The notes under the pieces are model-generated. The model had not been told where the DNA came from. It worked only from the letters and a program-made list of their open reading frames with translations, and made no database searches. From the NCBI GenBank assembly GCA_938003765.1, contig CALKYE010000025.1:1-35295 (forward strand): a stretch of 35,295 nucleotides of DNA, read 5' to 3'. Of the stretch, positions 1-7,880 are shown piece by piece. The translations under genes and the position numbers were made by a program. The DNA is from an uncultured Planctomycetia bacterium. Lineage in GTDB: Bacteria > Planctomycetota > UBA1135 > GCA-002686595. The first letter of the stretch is position 1. Each line of letters opens with the position of its first letter.

Positions 1-1408
1 TCGCCGCGCCGCTGCGCACGATGCCCATCTGGCGCCACATGAGGCTCTTGAGCGAGTAGGTCATGTCCTGGATCCCCAGCCGCACGTCGCTCGAGCCGCG
101 CGGGCGCTCGACGCGCAGGCGCGAGTCGATCGGGATCAGCGGGAAGTCCTTGCCGTCCGCCGCGGCGCGTTCGCCGGCGCGCGCGCCGCACACCAGGCCT
201 TCGAGCAGGGAGTTCGAGCCCATGCGGTTGGCGCCGTGCAGGCCCGAGCTGGAGCACTCCCCCACGGCCCACAGACCGGCGACGTTCGTGCGCCCGTCCG
301 CGTCGACGGCGATGCCGCCCACCATGTAGTGCGCGCCCGGGCGCACCGGGATCGGATCGCGCTTGATGTCGATGTCGAAGTACTGGCAGATGCGGCTGAT
401 GTGCGGGAAGAGCTGGTGCGGATCGCGCTCGAGGCCCGACAGGTCGAGGTACACGCTCGTGTCGTTCGTCTCGACCATGCGCCGGAAGCAGGCGCGGCTG
501 ACCACGTCGCGCGGAGCGAGCTCCGCCGCGGGGTGGTACTCCGGCATGAAGCGCACGCGGTTCTTGTCGAGCAACACGCCGCCGGCGCCGCGCACGATCT
601 CGCTCACGAGCACGCGCGCCGCACCGGCGATGTAGAGGCAGGTCGGATGGAACTGGAAGAACTCCATGTCGCGCAGGGTCGCCCCGGCGCGGAACGCCAT
701 CGCCACCCCATCGCCCGTGGCGATCGCGGGGTTGGTCGTCTCGCGGAAGAGCTGACCACCACCGCCGGTCGCCAGGATCACTTGCGCTGCGGAGAACAAC
801 ACGAGTTCGCTGCGCGAGGTCCAGGCCAGCACTCCGATCACGCGGCCGTTCGCGCCGGAGACCAGATCGATCGCGAAGCACGACGTGAACAGCGCGACGT
901 CGCGGCTGGCGCGCACGGACTCGGCGAGGCCGCGTTGGATCTCGATGCCCGTCGCTGCGCCGCCGGAGTGCACGATGCGGTGATGGCTGTGTCCGCCCTC
1001 GCGCGAGAGGTCCAGGTCGCCGTCGGCGCGGCGGTCGAACGACACACCGGCCTCCATCAAGCGCTCGATGGCCGCAGGTCCGCCGCGCACGATGCGATCG
1101 ACGGCGTCCGCGTCGCACAGTCCACAGCCCACCTCGAGCGTGTCCGCGACGTGCGCCTCGAACGAGTCCGACGGCGAGAGCACGGCCGCCACTCCGCCCT
1201 GCGCGTAGTGCGTGTTCGTCTCGATCAGATCGTCCTTGGCCAGGATCGCGACCGAGCTCCCGGCCGCGGCCGCGGCGAGCGCTGCGCTGCAACCCGCGAC
1301 GCCGCTGCCCACGACGAGCACGTCGAAGCGATAGGTCGGCAGACGCCGGGTCTCGAAGGGGGCCAGATAGCGCGGAAGCTCGAAATCGAGGGTGTTCAGT
1401 CGGTCCAT
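1..1408 (-). CDS. nadB: L-aspartate oxidase, 5' part (C-terminus beyond window)
   Basis: FAD-dependent L-aspartate oxidase oxidises L-aspartate to iminoaspartate, the first step of de novo NAD synthesis; the product is passed to quinolinate synthase NadA. The 469 visible residues begin at an ATG whose complement lies at 1406-1408. A Rossmann FAD-binding motif GSGVAG is at about residues 34-39. The family signature THYAQGGVAAV follows at about 66-76. The substrate and flavin region FFQFHPTCLY comes mid-protein, and HGANRMGSNSLLEGL marks the C-terminal half of the FAD domain. The reading frame is open to the left edge, so the helical C-terminal domain is missing only because the window ends. 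It is divergent from the next gene, with no nadA or nadC in view. Fumarate reductase and succinate dehydrogenase flavoproteins are related, but the HGANRMGSNS segment and the GGVAAV motif favour NadB. Confidence 0.95.
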   Translation of the reverse strand, partial: MDRLNTLDFELPRYLAPFETRRLPTYRFDVLVVGSGVAGCSAALAAAAAGSSVAILAKDDLIETNTHYAQGGVAAVLSPSDSFEAHVADTLEVGCGLCDADAVDRIVRGGPAAIERLMEAGVSFDRRADGDLDLSREGGHSHHRIVHSGGAATGIEIQRGLAESVRASRDVALFTSCFAIDLVSGANGRVIGVLAWTSRSELVLFSAAQVILATGGGGQLFRETTNPAIATGDGVAMAFRAGATLRDMEFFQFHPTCLYIAGAARVLVSEIVRGAGGVLLDKNRVRFMPEYHPAAELAPRDVVSRACFRRMVETNDTSVYLDLSGLERDPHQLFPHISRICQYFDIDIKRDPIPVRPGAHYMVGGIAVDADGRTNVAGLWAVGECSSSGLHGANRMGSNSLLEGLVCGARAGERAAADGKDFPLIPIDSRLRVERPRGSSDVRLGIQDMTYSLKSLMWRQMGIVRSGAA

Positions 1409-1912
1409 TGATGCTCGCGATCGGGCGCTTCGAAGCGAAGCACTCAGTGTACGTCGGCGCGCACGGCCCCCGCCCACGAGGCCGCAGACATCGCGAAGAC
1501 CTGTTAGCCCGTGTTCGTGTTCGCCCCGCGCTGACGGGGTCGCAAAGCGCCCTGGAGGGCCCTGCGCAGGCCGCTGGCGACCGTATTAGGGTTCTTTTCG
1601 GTTTTTGTTCGTGACGGGCCCGAACAGGCGCGATAGGGTCGCCCAGGTCGATCGAGGGCAGCGCTGCCGGGGGCCGAGCTGGCGCTCCGACGGGGTTCGC
1701 CCTCGCGGCGCCCAGCTCAGCGCGGCCTCCGCGCCCGGGCCGCACGAACCCGAGCCCCGAGCAACAAGCCGAGCCCCAGATCGAGCACCAGATCCAGCCC
1801 TGAACCGCGCTCCTGAACCGCCACCGATCACCGCTCGCCCGAACCAGCCGCTGGGCGCCGACCCCGCTCACGGCCCGCGTCACCCACTCTCACTTCGACC
1901 CTGGAGCCCGCC
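1409..1912. other. Divergent intergenic region nadB / 212-residue gene
   Basis: This 504-base stretch holds no convincing gene; long frames here are Arg/Ala/Pro-rich antisense-type readings. It contains an AT-rich island at about 1584-1612, unusual for this genome. Beside it lies an inverted repeat, TGTTCG at 1606-1611 and CGAACA at 1621-1626. From about 1740 to 1830 it becomes low-complexity, C/A-rich sequence with short imperfect repeats. Promoters for the two divergent genes should lie here, but I see no clear -35/-10 pair. Confidence 0.5.
1606..1626. promoter_or_regulatory. Inverted repeat TGTTCG-N9-CGAACA, candidate operator
   Basis: Two perfect 6-base arms flank a 9-base spacer that contains a GGGCCC core. 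The site is about 290 bases before the 212-residue gene and in the same intergenic region that would carry the promoter for that gene and lexA. GTTC/GAAC half-sites occur in LexA boxes of several phyla, so autoregulation by LexA is possible. Spacing and position are not diagnostic, and the site could instead act on nadB or form a simple hairpin. Confidence 0.25.
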
Positions 1913-2551
1913 ATGCGTTCCGACCTCGCCACCGACTTCATCCGCCGTTCGAACTCCCTGGGGAGCCGCTCCGCGGGACTGGGTTCCCAGGAAGGTGGCT
2001 CGAGGTCCGGGTTCGCGCGGGCTCGCGTTCCCGTGCCGGTGTTCCCGTCGACGCGCGCACTGGCGACCACGCTGCGCGCAGCGCGCACCCGCGCCGACGT
2101 CGCCGCCCAGCGCGCACCCGCGCCGCGTACGAGTTCGATCGGTGCGAGCTCGTTCAGTGCGAGCTCGTTCAGTGCGAACTCGATCCACGCGAGCGCTGCT
2201 CGCTCGAGCGCGCCCGTGACGCCGAGCCCGACGCTTGGAACGTCGATCGAAGCTGCTCCGGTTGCTCTGCACGTCGATCGCTGCGTCGCGGCCGACTCGC
2301 GCGCACAGCTCTCCAGCGCCAGCGTGAGCTCCCGCGATGCTCTCCAACGCGCGCGCCGCTCGCTCGCGGCGTTCGGCGGCGCCGTGCTCTCGCTGTTGCC
2401 TTCGTGGTCGGAGCTGCGCGCGGACTGGCGCGGCGCGCGATCGAACGCATCCCCTTCGCCCGCGCTGTCGATCGCGGCGGGCGAGGTTTCCACCGAGCTG
2501 CTCTCGTTCGCCGTGATGTTCGGCGCCATCGTCGCCCTGTTCTTCGTGTAG
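1913..2551 (+). CDS. Unknown protein with C-terminal membrane anchor, upstream of lexA
   Basis: This is a 212-residue protein of unrecognised family. The body is rich in Ser, Ala and Arg with no clear fold. A run of five-residue repeats of the type ASSFS lies at about residues 73-92. The extreme C-terminus (about 196-212, ending GAIVALFFV) is hydrophobic and could be a single tail-anchored membrane helix. Codon use has the strong third-position GC expected of real genes here. It starts at an ATG in a GCC-ATG context and ends 40 bases before lexA on the same strand, so co-transcription is likely. In several bacteria a small membrane cell-division inhibitor is encoded beside lexA (YneA, DivS), which makes an SOS role possible, but that is only an inference from position. 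No Shine-Dalgarno sequence is visible. Confidence 0.6.
   Translation: MRSDLATDFIRRSNSLGSRSAGLGSQEGGSRSGFARARVPVPVFPSTRALATTLRAARTRADVAAQRAPAPRTSSIGASSFSASSFSANSIHASAARSSAPVTPSPTLGTSIEAAPVALHVDRCVAADSRAQLSSASVSSRDALQRARRSLAAFGGAVLSLLPSWSELRADWRGARSNASPSPALSIAAGEVSTELLSFAVMFGAIVALFFV
2129..2188 (+). repeat. Four tandem 15-base units inside the 212-residue gene
   Basis: Units start at 2129, 2144, 2159 and 2174. The two central copies are identical (GCGAGCTCGTTCAGT) and the outer two are diverged. The unit length is a multiple of three, so it encodes five-residue peptide repeats (ASSFS-like) and copy-number changes would keep the frame. Confidence 0.7.
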
Positions 2552-2591
2552 CGTCTCGCGCCGCAGTCCACGCCACGACTGGCCCCACTCC

Positions 2592-3206
2592 ATGACCTCG
2601 ATCCCGCTCACGCGTCGGCAGCACGAGATCCTCGCCTTCTACCGCGCGTACTCCAGCGAGCACGGCTACAGCCCGACGCTCGAGGAGGTCGCGCAACACT
2701 TCGGCGTCAACAAGGTCACGATCTTCGGCCACGTCGCCGAGTTGGAGCGCAAGGGCGCTCTCCAGCGCTCCGCCAAGCACGTCAGTCGCGGTCTCGTGCT
2801 GGTCGATGGCGCCGGCGCGGACACGGCGCCCGAGGGCGCTTCGGTGCAGATCCTCGGTCGCATCGCGGCCGGCGTGCCGATCGAGACCATCGAGACGCCG
2901 GAGCCGCTGTCCTGGGCCGACATCGTTCCGGACGATCGCGAGGTCTACGCGCTGCGCGTCCGCGGGCACTCGATGATCGACGACGGCATCCACGACGGAG
3001 ACGTCGTGCTCGTGGAGCGGCGCTCGAACGCGGTCGATGGCGATCTCGTCGTGGCGGTGCTCCCGGGCGAGGAGGCCACCTTGAAGCGCTTGTACCGCGA
3101 GCGCGGCGGCTATCGCTTGCAGCCGGCGAACCTGGCCCTCAAGCCGATCTTCGCGCCGAGTGTCGAGGTCCGCGGCATCGTGATCGGCGTCGTGCGGCGC
3201 TACTGA
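2592..3206 (+). CDS. lexA: LexA repressor
   Basis: This is the transcriptional repressor of the SOS DNA-damage response, inactivated by RecA-stimulated self-cleavage. Its 204 residues match the usual LexA length. The N-terminal winged helix-turn-helix covers about residues 5-68 (TRRQHEIL at the start, then TLEEVAQHFGVNKVTIFGHV). The cleavage site is Ala93-Gly94 in GRIAAGVPIE. The serine/lysine dyad is Ser127 in RGHSMIDDGI and Lys165 in ATLKRLY, so self-cleavage should work. It starts at ATG 2592, 40 bases after a small tail-anchored gene, and the two probably form one unit. The promoter and LexA box would then sit before 1913. A phage CI-type repressor is the main alternative, but length, dyad spacing and chromosomal neighbours favour LexA. 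Confidence 0.95.
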   Translation: MTSIPLTRRQHEILAFYRAYSSEHGYSPTLEEVAQHFGVNKVTIFGHVAELERKGALQRSAKHVSRGLVLVDGAGADTAPEGASVQILGRIAAGVPIETIETPEPLSWADIVPDDREVYALRVRGHSMIDDGIHDGDVVLVERRSNAVDGDLVVAVLPGEEATLKRLYRERGGYRLQPANLALKPIFAPSVEVRGIVIGVVRRY

Positions 3207-3231
3207 TCCAGCGCCTCCACAGCGGATCCAG
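3203..3231 (+). terminator. Hairpin over the lexA stop codon
   Basis: CTGATCC at 3203-3209 pairs with GGATCCAG at 3224-3231, with one bulged base. The TGA stop (3204-3206) lies in the left arm. There is no T-run, so this would be a GC-type or processing hairpin rather than a classical intrinsic terminator. Confidence 0.3.
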
Positions 3232-3517
3232 ACGACGCGCGTCAGGTGCGCGCTGACCGTCCGCGGCGCTGCGCGAGTCCGTTCGCGTCCGGTGCGCTGC
3301 GCGGAGGCGGCGTGTGACGTCGCCGGCCCGTCCGTCGAACCCGAGACGCCAAGTCGCGCAGCGAGCTCGAAACGCCAGCGAGTTGCGCCTGCGGAGAACA
3401 CTGCCGCACGCCCCCGCTGAGAGTCGAACCCTGGCCTGGGAGACGAAAGCCCCACGCGTTCGGCCCGCGTAGACTTCGCCACGCCCGCGCGCCGTCGAGT
3501 GCTGCGCGGACGCCCCT
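3207..3517. other. Intergenic region between lexA and flippase gene
   Basis: This 311-base stretch has no gene I can support. It contains the 3' hairpin of lexA and a -10-like TAGACT at 3470-3475. On the minus strand at about 3418-3490 a stretch resembles tRNA in its T-arm (GGGTTCGACTC) and in its 5' end, but its acceptor arms do not pair. Confidence 0.5.
3470..3475 (+). promoter_or_regulatory. -10-like box TAGACT of flippase gene
   Basis: TAGACT lies 42 bases before the GTG start. No -35 TTGACA-like hexamer is found about 17 bases upstream. Similar boxes precede several other genes in the window. Confidence 0.35.
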
Positions 3518-4987
3518 GTGCTGCGACAAGCCATCGCCAAACTCACCAAGCACACGGCGATCTACGCGGTGGCGGAACAGCTCGGCCGGCTGGCGAGCTT
3601 CCTGCTCCTGCCGCTGACCACCGGCTACCTGAGCGAGGGCGACTTCGCGACGCGCGAGCTGCTGGCCGTGACCCTCGCCGTGCTCGCGCAGGTGTGCGGC
3701 ATCAACATCAGCGCGGCCATGTCGCGGCTGTACTTCGACAGCGCGGACCCCGGCCGGCGGCGAGCGGTGCTCAGCACGGCCATCGCGACCGTCAGCGGCT
3801 CCGCGCTGCTCGCGGCGCTGGTCTTGGGCGCGCTCGCACCCCGCTGGGCGCACTGGTTGCCGAGCGAGGCCGCCGATCTGCCGCACCTGGCTCAGATCGC
3901 GCTCGGCATCTTCGTGTTCCAGACCGTGCGCGAGCTGCAGAACAAGGTGCTGCAGACGCAAGAGCGCTCGGCCGTGTTCGGCGCGCTCTCGGTGACCAAG
4001 CTCGTGTTCGAGATCGCCGCGCAGGTCGTCGCGCTGGTGCACTTCAAGGCCGGACTGCCCGGACTCCTGTGGGCCGTGCTCATCAGCGAGGCGCTGTTCG
4101 CGCTGCTCTCGACCGCCATCAATGCGCGCGCCGTCGGGGCCGCGTTCTCGGGCGCAGTGCTCGCGAGCTTGTTCGCCTACGCGGCGCCGCTGATCCCCAA
4201 CGGAGTGCTGCAGTTCTGCCTGCACTCGCTCGATCGCTATCTGGTGGGCGCGATCTGCGGACCGGAGCAGCTCGGCCTCTACACGCTCGCCTACAAGCTG
4301 GGCTACGTGCCGAATTACCTCGTCCTCGGCCCGTTCCTGCTGATCTGGTACCCGTTCGTGTTCTCGATCGTCGATCCGCAGCGCCAGCGCGAGCTCGTGG
4401 CGCGGCTCGCTCCGCTGTTCCTGCTGATCCTCACGGCGGCGGCGACGCTGGTGGCGCTGTTCGCCGAGGATCTGGTGCGCGTCGCCGCCACGCGCAGCGG
4501 ATTCCACCGCTCCTGGCCGGCCGTGCCTTGGATCGCGCTGGGCTACTGGTTCTGGGGCTTGTTCCAGTTCCTCCAGACCGGCTTCTACGCGGTGAAGCGC
4601 ACGACGCGGCTGCCGTTGCTCACTGCGGCCGCCGCGCTGGTCAACGGCTTCACCAACCTCGTGCTCCTGCCCGTGCTCGGCTTCCAGGGCGCCGCGCTGG
4701 CCACGGTGATCACCTTCGCGGTGCTGTGCGTCGCCACGCACGCCCTCAGCCGCGAGGTGTACCCGCTCGACATCCAGTGGCGGCGCGTGCTCGTTCCGGC
4801 GCTGCTCGGCGCGCTCGCCGCGACAGCAGTTCTGGCGCCGGCCTGGCCCGTGGGAACACCGCTCTTCGCAGTCAAACTGCTCGCGGCATTGCTGTGGGCG
4901 CCTCTGGCGTGCTGGAGCGCGACGACCGGTTCCGAGCGTCGCTCGGCGCTGGAGTGGCTGCGCAGCGCTCGACTGCGCTCGAGCTGA
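3518..4987 (+). CDS. Polysaccharide/oligosaccharide flippase family membrane protein
   Basis: This 489-residue integral membrane protein is of the MOP (Wzx/MurJ-like) superfamily, which moves lipid-linked sugars across the cytoplasmic membrane. The N-terminus KLTKHTAIYAVAEQLGRLASFLLLPLTTGYLS is typical of the family: a first helix with a cluster of small residues and a positively charged start. About 12-14 hydrophobic helices follow along the whole length. The central region NGVLQFCLHSLDRYLVGAICGPEQLGLYTLAYKLGY matches the family pattern of a second-half helix pair (RYxxG....LGLY..A.K). The start is GTG at 3518, 42 bases after a TAGACT box. It is followed after 94 bases by a CDP-alcohol phosphotransferase gene. 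With the nearby carbamoyltransferase and deacetylase it suggests a surface glycan role. The substrate cannot be read from the sequence. Confidence 0.85.
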   Translation: MLRQAIAKLTKHTAIYAVAEQLGRLASFLLLPLTTGYLSEGDFATRELLAVTLAVLAQVCGINISAAMSRLYFDSADPGRRRAVLSTAIATVSGSALLAALVLGALAPRWAHWLPSEAADLPHLAQIALGIFVFQTVRELQNKVLQTQERSAVFGALSVTKLVFEIAAQVVALVHFKAGLPGLLWAVLISEALFALLSTAINARAVGAAFSGAVLASLFAYAAPLIPNGVLQFCLHSLDRYLVGAICGPEQLGLYTLAYKLGYVPNYLVLGPFLLIWYPFVFSIVDPQRQRELVARLAPLFLLILTAAATLVALFAEDLVRVAATRSGFHRSWPAVPWIALGYWFWGLFQFLQTGFYAVKRTTRLPLLTAAAALVNGFTNLVLLPVLGFQGAALATVITFAVLCVATHALSREVYPLDIQWRRVLVPALLGALAATAVLAPAWPVGTPLFAVKLLAALLWAPLACWSATTGSERRSALEWLRSARLRSS

Positions 4988-5017
4988 ACGCGCGCCGCCG
5001 ACTCCTCAGCGGGGCGC

Positions 5018-5023
5018 TACACT
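5018..5023 (+). promoter_or_regulatory. -10-like box TACACT of CDP-alcohol transferase gene
   Basis: TACACT followed by TCTCGC lies 58 bases before the ATG. The sequence context resembles the box ahead of the flippase gene. There is no recognisable -35 element. Confidence 0.3.
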
Positions 5024-5081
5024 TCTCGCGCGCGATGAGCCTCAACCCCGGCAGCAGCATCGGCCGACCCTGATTGCGCGC

Positions 5082-6035
5082 ATGGGCGCCAGCTGGAAGG
5101 AACTTCGCGAGGTGTGCCAGCGTCCCGTGCGGGCTGGCAACGACGTGGCCGGGCTCTTGTTCGGCGACCACGCTTCCCTCGTCATCACCAAGCTGTTCGT
5201 CGACCTCGGGCTCAGCCCCAACTACGCCTCGGTCGGCTTCCTGGTGAGCGGCCTGGTCGGCGCCGCGCTGCAGGTCGGGAGCGGAGGCTGGGCGCTGTTC
5301 GGCGCGGTCGCGCTGGTCATGTACTACGTGCTGGACTGCGTCGACGGCGAGGTCGCGCGCTGGCAGAAGGTCGTCAACGTCCAGTGGGGCTACTACGACT
5401 ACCTGTTCCACATGCTGATCAAGCCGCTGGCGTTCTTCGGCGTCGGCGTCGGGTTGTGGCGGGAGTTCGACGCGAGCTGGGCCCTGTGCGCAGCGTTCGC
5501 AGCTTCGACGGCGACGCTGTGGCGCAAGATCCTGATCGAGATCCCGGGGATCCTGTTCCTCAAGGACGTGCTGCGCCGCGCGCGCATCGGCGCGCCCGCG
5601 TCGAGCGAGCACCTGCGCGAGCAGGCTGACGGCGAGTCGTCGTCCACGAGCGCGGCGTCGAGTCACGCCGCGAGCGGCGCGCCTACGGCCGCGGTCACGC
5701 ACCCCGTCGACGCGCCCGCGTTTCAACTGCACTTGGACCTGGTGACGCTGCGGGCGTTGCTCACCAACTTCGACGTCGGACTCGTGCTGCTCACGTTGGC
5801 CTGCGCCGTCGACCTCGTGCTCGCGCCGTGGGACGCCGGTCCGCTCGGTCCGCTCGGCGCGCGCGGCGCATGGCTCGCGTACTACGCGCTGGTCCTGCCG
5901 CTCGACTTCCTCGACTACCTCGTGACGTTCCTGCGACGCCGGCACTTCTCGACCGAGATGAAGCGCCTGCTGACGCTCGCTCACAACTTCCACGTCGCCC
6001 CGCCGCATCAGGACGAACGCCGCGCGCGTTCGTGA
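5082..6035 (+). CDS. CDP-alcohol phosphatidyltransferase family protein
   Basis: This is a membrane enzyme that would transfer a substituted phosphate from a CDP-alcohol to an acceptor alcohol, as in phospholipid or phospho-sugar synthesis. The signature begins D85-x2-D88-G89-x2-A92-R93 and continues to D106 and H110. Compared with the classic pattern, Trp102 stands where Gly is usual and His110 where the last Asp is usual. The protein is 317 residues, with hydrophobic helices at about 50-85, 110-150 and 230-290. A Ser/Ala-rich, probably disordered segment at about 178-212 splits the membrane domain. The 3' end forms a small hairpin at its stop and converges on a carbamoyltransferase gene 15 bases away. 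The acceptor is unknown. Given the flippase next door, a lipid- or glycan-decorating phosphotransfer is plausible, while classical phospholipid synthesis is less so. Confidence 0.8.
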   Translation: MGASWKELREVCQRPVRAGNDVAGLLFGDHASLVITKLFVDLGLSPNYASVGFLVSGLVGAALQVGSGGWALFGAVALVMYYVLDCVDGEVARWQKVVNVQWGYYDYLFHMLIKPLAFFGVGVGLWREFDASWALCAAFAASTATLWRKILIEIPGILFLKDVLRRARIGAPASSEHLREQADGESSSTSAASSHAASGAPTAAVTHPVDAPAFQLHLDLVTLRALLTNFDVGLVLLTLACAVDLVLAPWDAGPLGPLGARGAWLAYYALVLPLDFLDYLVTFLRRRHFSTEMKRLLTLAHNFHVAPPHQDERRARS

Positions 6036-6040
6036 ACGCG
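6025..6040 (+). terminator. Hairpin at convergent 3' ends
   Basis: CGCGTT (6025-6030) and AACGCG (6035-6040) flank a CGTG tetraloop. It overlaps the stop codon of the CDP-alcohol transferase gene and lies 10 bases from the stop of the convergent gene. There is no T-run. Confidence 0.3.
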
Positions 6041-6050
6041 GCGCCCCCGA

Positions 6051-7880
6051 TCAGCGCGCGCGCTCGGGGTTCTCGACGTAGAACGGGCCCATCACCAGCG
6101 CGTCGATGCGGCCGTCGAGGAACGCGCGCACGGCGTCGCGCGGCGAGGCCACGATCGGCTCCTCGTGCATGTTGAAGCTGGTGTTGATCAGCGAGGGGCT
6201 GCCCGAGAGCTTCTCGTGCTCGCGCAGGATGTCGTAGTAGCCCGGGTTGACCTCGCGTCGGATCAACTGCGGCCGCGCCGTGCCGTCGACGTGGACGGCG
6301 GCGGGGCAAGTGCTCTTCATGAAGTCCGTGCAGTCGAAGGTGACCGTCATGAACTCAGCGGCGTGCGCTGCGCCGCCGACGCGGTGGTAGCACTTGGATG
6401 CGGCTTCCCACAGCGTGACGGGCGCGAAGGGCATGAACTCGGTGCGGCCCAGTCGCTGGTTGAGCCACTGATTCACCTTGGGCTCGCGCCCGTGGTAGAG
6501 GATCGAGCGGTTGCCCAGCGCGCGCGGGCCGTACTCCATGCGACCGTCGAAGCGCGCGACGACCACGCCTTCGTGCAGCTTGCGCGCGACGTGGCTCGCC
6601 AGGTCCGCCGGCGCCTCGAAGCGCAGGCCCGCTTCGTCGAGCGCGGCCTTCATCTGCGCCTCGTCGAAGCTGGGGCCGAGGTACACGTCGCGCACCGTTT
6701 CGCGCACGCCGCCCGGCCACGACAGGTGCATCGCCAGTCCCGTGCCGCAGCCGCCGTCGCCCATGTTGGGGTAGACGAACAAGCCCTCCACGCCGTCGAT
6801 CTCGTGGATGCGCTGATTCATCTTCACGTTGGCGGTCACGCCGCCGGACAGCACGACGTGTCGCGCTCCGGTGCGTCGCATCCACTCGCGCACGTAATCG
6901 CAGGCGAGCACTTCGAGCACGTGCTGGTACGCGGCCGCGACGTCGACGACCGGGAACTCGGCCGCGAGCCGTCGCGAGAGGTGCACGTTGAGGTTCTGGT
7001 AGATCGCGAACTCGCCCGCGCGGCTGCGGTCGACGCGGCTCAGCAGCACGTCGGCGAGCACGCGCGGATCGCCGTACGCGGCGAGCCCGACGATCTTCCC
7101 CGCGTGACGATCGGGCTTGAAGCCGAGCGAGCTCGTGACCATCTCGTAGAAGCTGCCCAGCGAGTGCGGGAAGCGCTGGCCGTGCAGGCGCTCGATGCGC
7201 CCCGCTTCGCCGAGGCTCACCGATCCGGCGAGTCCGGTTCCATAGCCGTCGAGCGTGACGATCAACGCGCGCTCGAAGCCGCTCGAGTAGTACGCGTTCG
7301 CCGCGTGCGAGAGGTGGTGCTCACTGCGGCGCAGCTTGCCCTGCAGCCCGAGCTTGGCGAGACCGGCCTCGAGCTCGCGTTGCCAGTGCTCGTGATCGGC
7401 GATCGCGCGCTGCGCCCAGTCCTTCGCGATGCGTCGCGCAGCGAAGCGCGAAGCGCGCGGGTGCGTGCCGGCGAGGCGATAGAAGTGCTCCTTCGCGGCG
7501 CCCTTGCGCATGCGGAAGTTCGGCTCCGCCAGGCCGTGGATCGGCTCACCGCGCGCGGGCACCCGCGCCAGCGCCTGCGCGAGCAACGGTTCGAGCGACG
7601 GGGGCTCGAAGGCGTCCTCGAAGGCCGCGTCGGTCTTGAACGCGCTCTCGATCGCGGAGCGCTCGGAGGCCGCGTCGAGGAACGGGTAGGCGACCGTGTC
7701 GATCGACTCCGGCGAGAGTCGCGCGAACGCCAGCGCTGCCTCGATCGCCTGAGCCGGAAAGCCCGACTGCTGCTTGACGCGCGAGTAGCGCTCCTCGCCC
7801 GAGGCGAACAGCACGCGTCCGTCGACGACCAGGGATGCGTGCGCGTCCTTGTCGAGCGGCGAAAGGCCCAGCACGTTCAC
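6051..7880 (-). CDS. Carbamoyltransferase, NodU/CmcH family
   Basis: This 609-residue enzyme is of the NodU/CmcH/TobZ family, which transfers a carbamoyl group from carbamoyl phosphate, via carbamoyl-adenylate, to a hydroxyl of a sugar or natural product. The N-terminal Kae1-like ATPase domain starts MNVLGLSPLDKDAHASLV. It carries EHHLSHAANAYY at about 187-198 (metal-binding histidines) and GGVTANVKMN at about 346-355. The C-terminal carbamoyltransferase domain has GPRALGNRSIL at 451-461 and NTSFN at 566-570, both typical. The start is GTG at 7880, overlapping the upstream deacetylase stop as GTGA, so the two are translationally coupled. Together with the deacetylase and the facing flippase and CDP-alcohol genes this points to modification of a surface polysaccharide. 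Antibiotic or nodulation-factor biosynthesis is possible in this family, but nothing else here supports it. Confidence 0.93.
   Translation of the reverse strand: MNVLGLSPLDKDAHASLVVDGRVLFASGEERYSRVKQQSGFPAQAIEAALAFARLSPESIDTVAYPFLDAASERSAIESAFKTDAAFEDAFEPPSLEPLLAQALARVPARGEPIHGLAEPNFRMRKGAAKEHFYRLAGTHPRASRFAARRIAKDWAQRAIADHEHWQRELEAGLAKLGLQGKLRRSEHHLSHAANAYYSSGFERALIVTLDGYGTGLAGSVSLGEAGRIERLHGQRFPHSLGSFYEMVTSSLGFKPDRHAGKIVGLAAYGDPRVLADVLLSRVDRSRAGEFAIYQNLNVHLSRRLAAEFPVVDVAAAYQHVLEVLACDYVREWMRRTGARHVVLSGGVTANVKMNQRIHEIDGVEGLFVYPNMGDGGCGTGLAMHLSWPGGVRETVRDVYLGPSFDEAQMKAALDEAGLRFEAPADLASHVARKLHEGVVVARFDGRMEYGPRALGNRSILYHGREPKVNQWLNQRLGRTEFMPFAPVTLWEAASKCYHRVGGAAHAAEFMTVTFDCTDFMKSTCPAAVHVDGTARPQLIRREVNPGYYDILREHEKLSGSPSLINTSFNMHEEPIVASPRDAVRAFLDGRIDALVMGPFYVENPERAR

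Noticed and set aside
236..1411. A 391-codon plus-strand frame
   Set aside because: It is antisense to nadB, whose FAD-binding and active-site motifs are clear. The plus reading is Arg/Ala/His-rich without domains.
1584..1610. T-rich stretch as an intrinsic terminator
   Set aside because: No gene on the plus strand ends just before it and no stable stem directly precedes the T-runs.
3418..3490. tRNA-like sequence on the minus strand with GGGTTCGACTC and a TGGGG...TCTCCCA hairpin
   Set aside because: The putative acceptor arms (GCGGGCG and CGGGGGC) do not pair, the T-stem has a mismatch and the spacing between D-like and anticodon-like arms is wrong. A covariance-model search would settle it.
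3242..4741. A 499-codon minus-strand frame opposite the flippase gene
   Set aside because: Gln/Glu/Arg/His-rich shadow frame antisense to a membrane protein with a clear family pattern.
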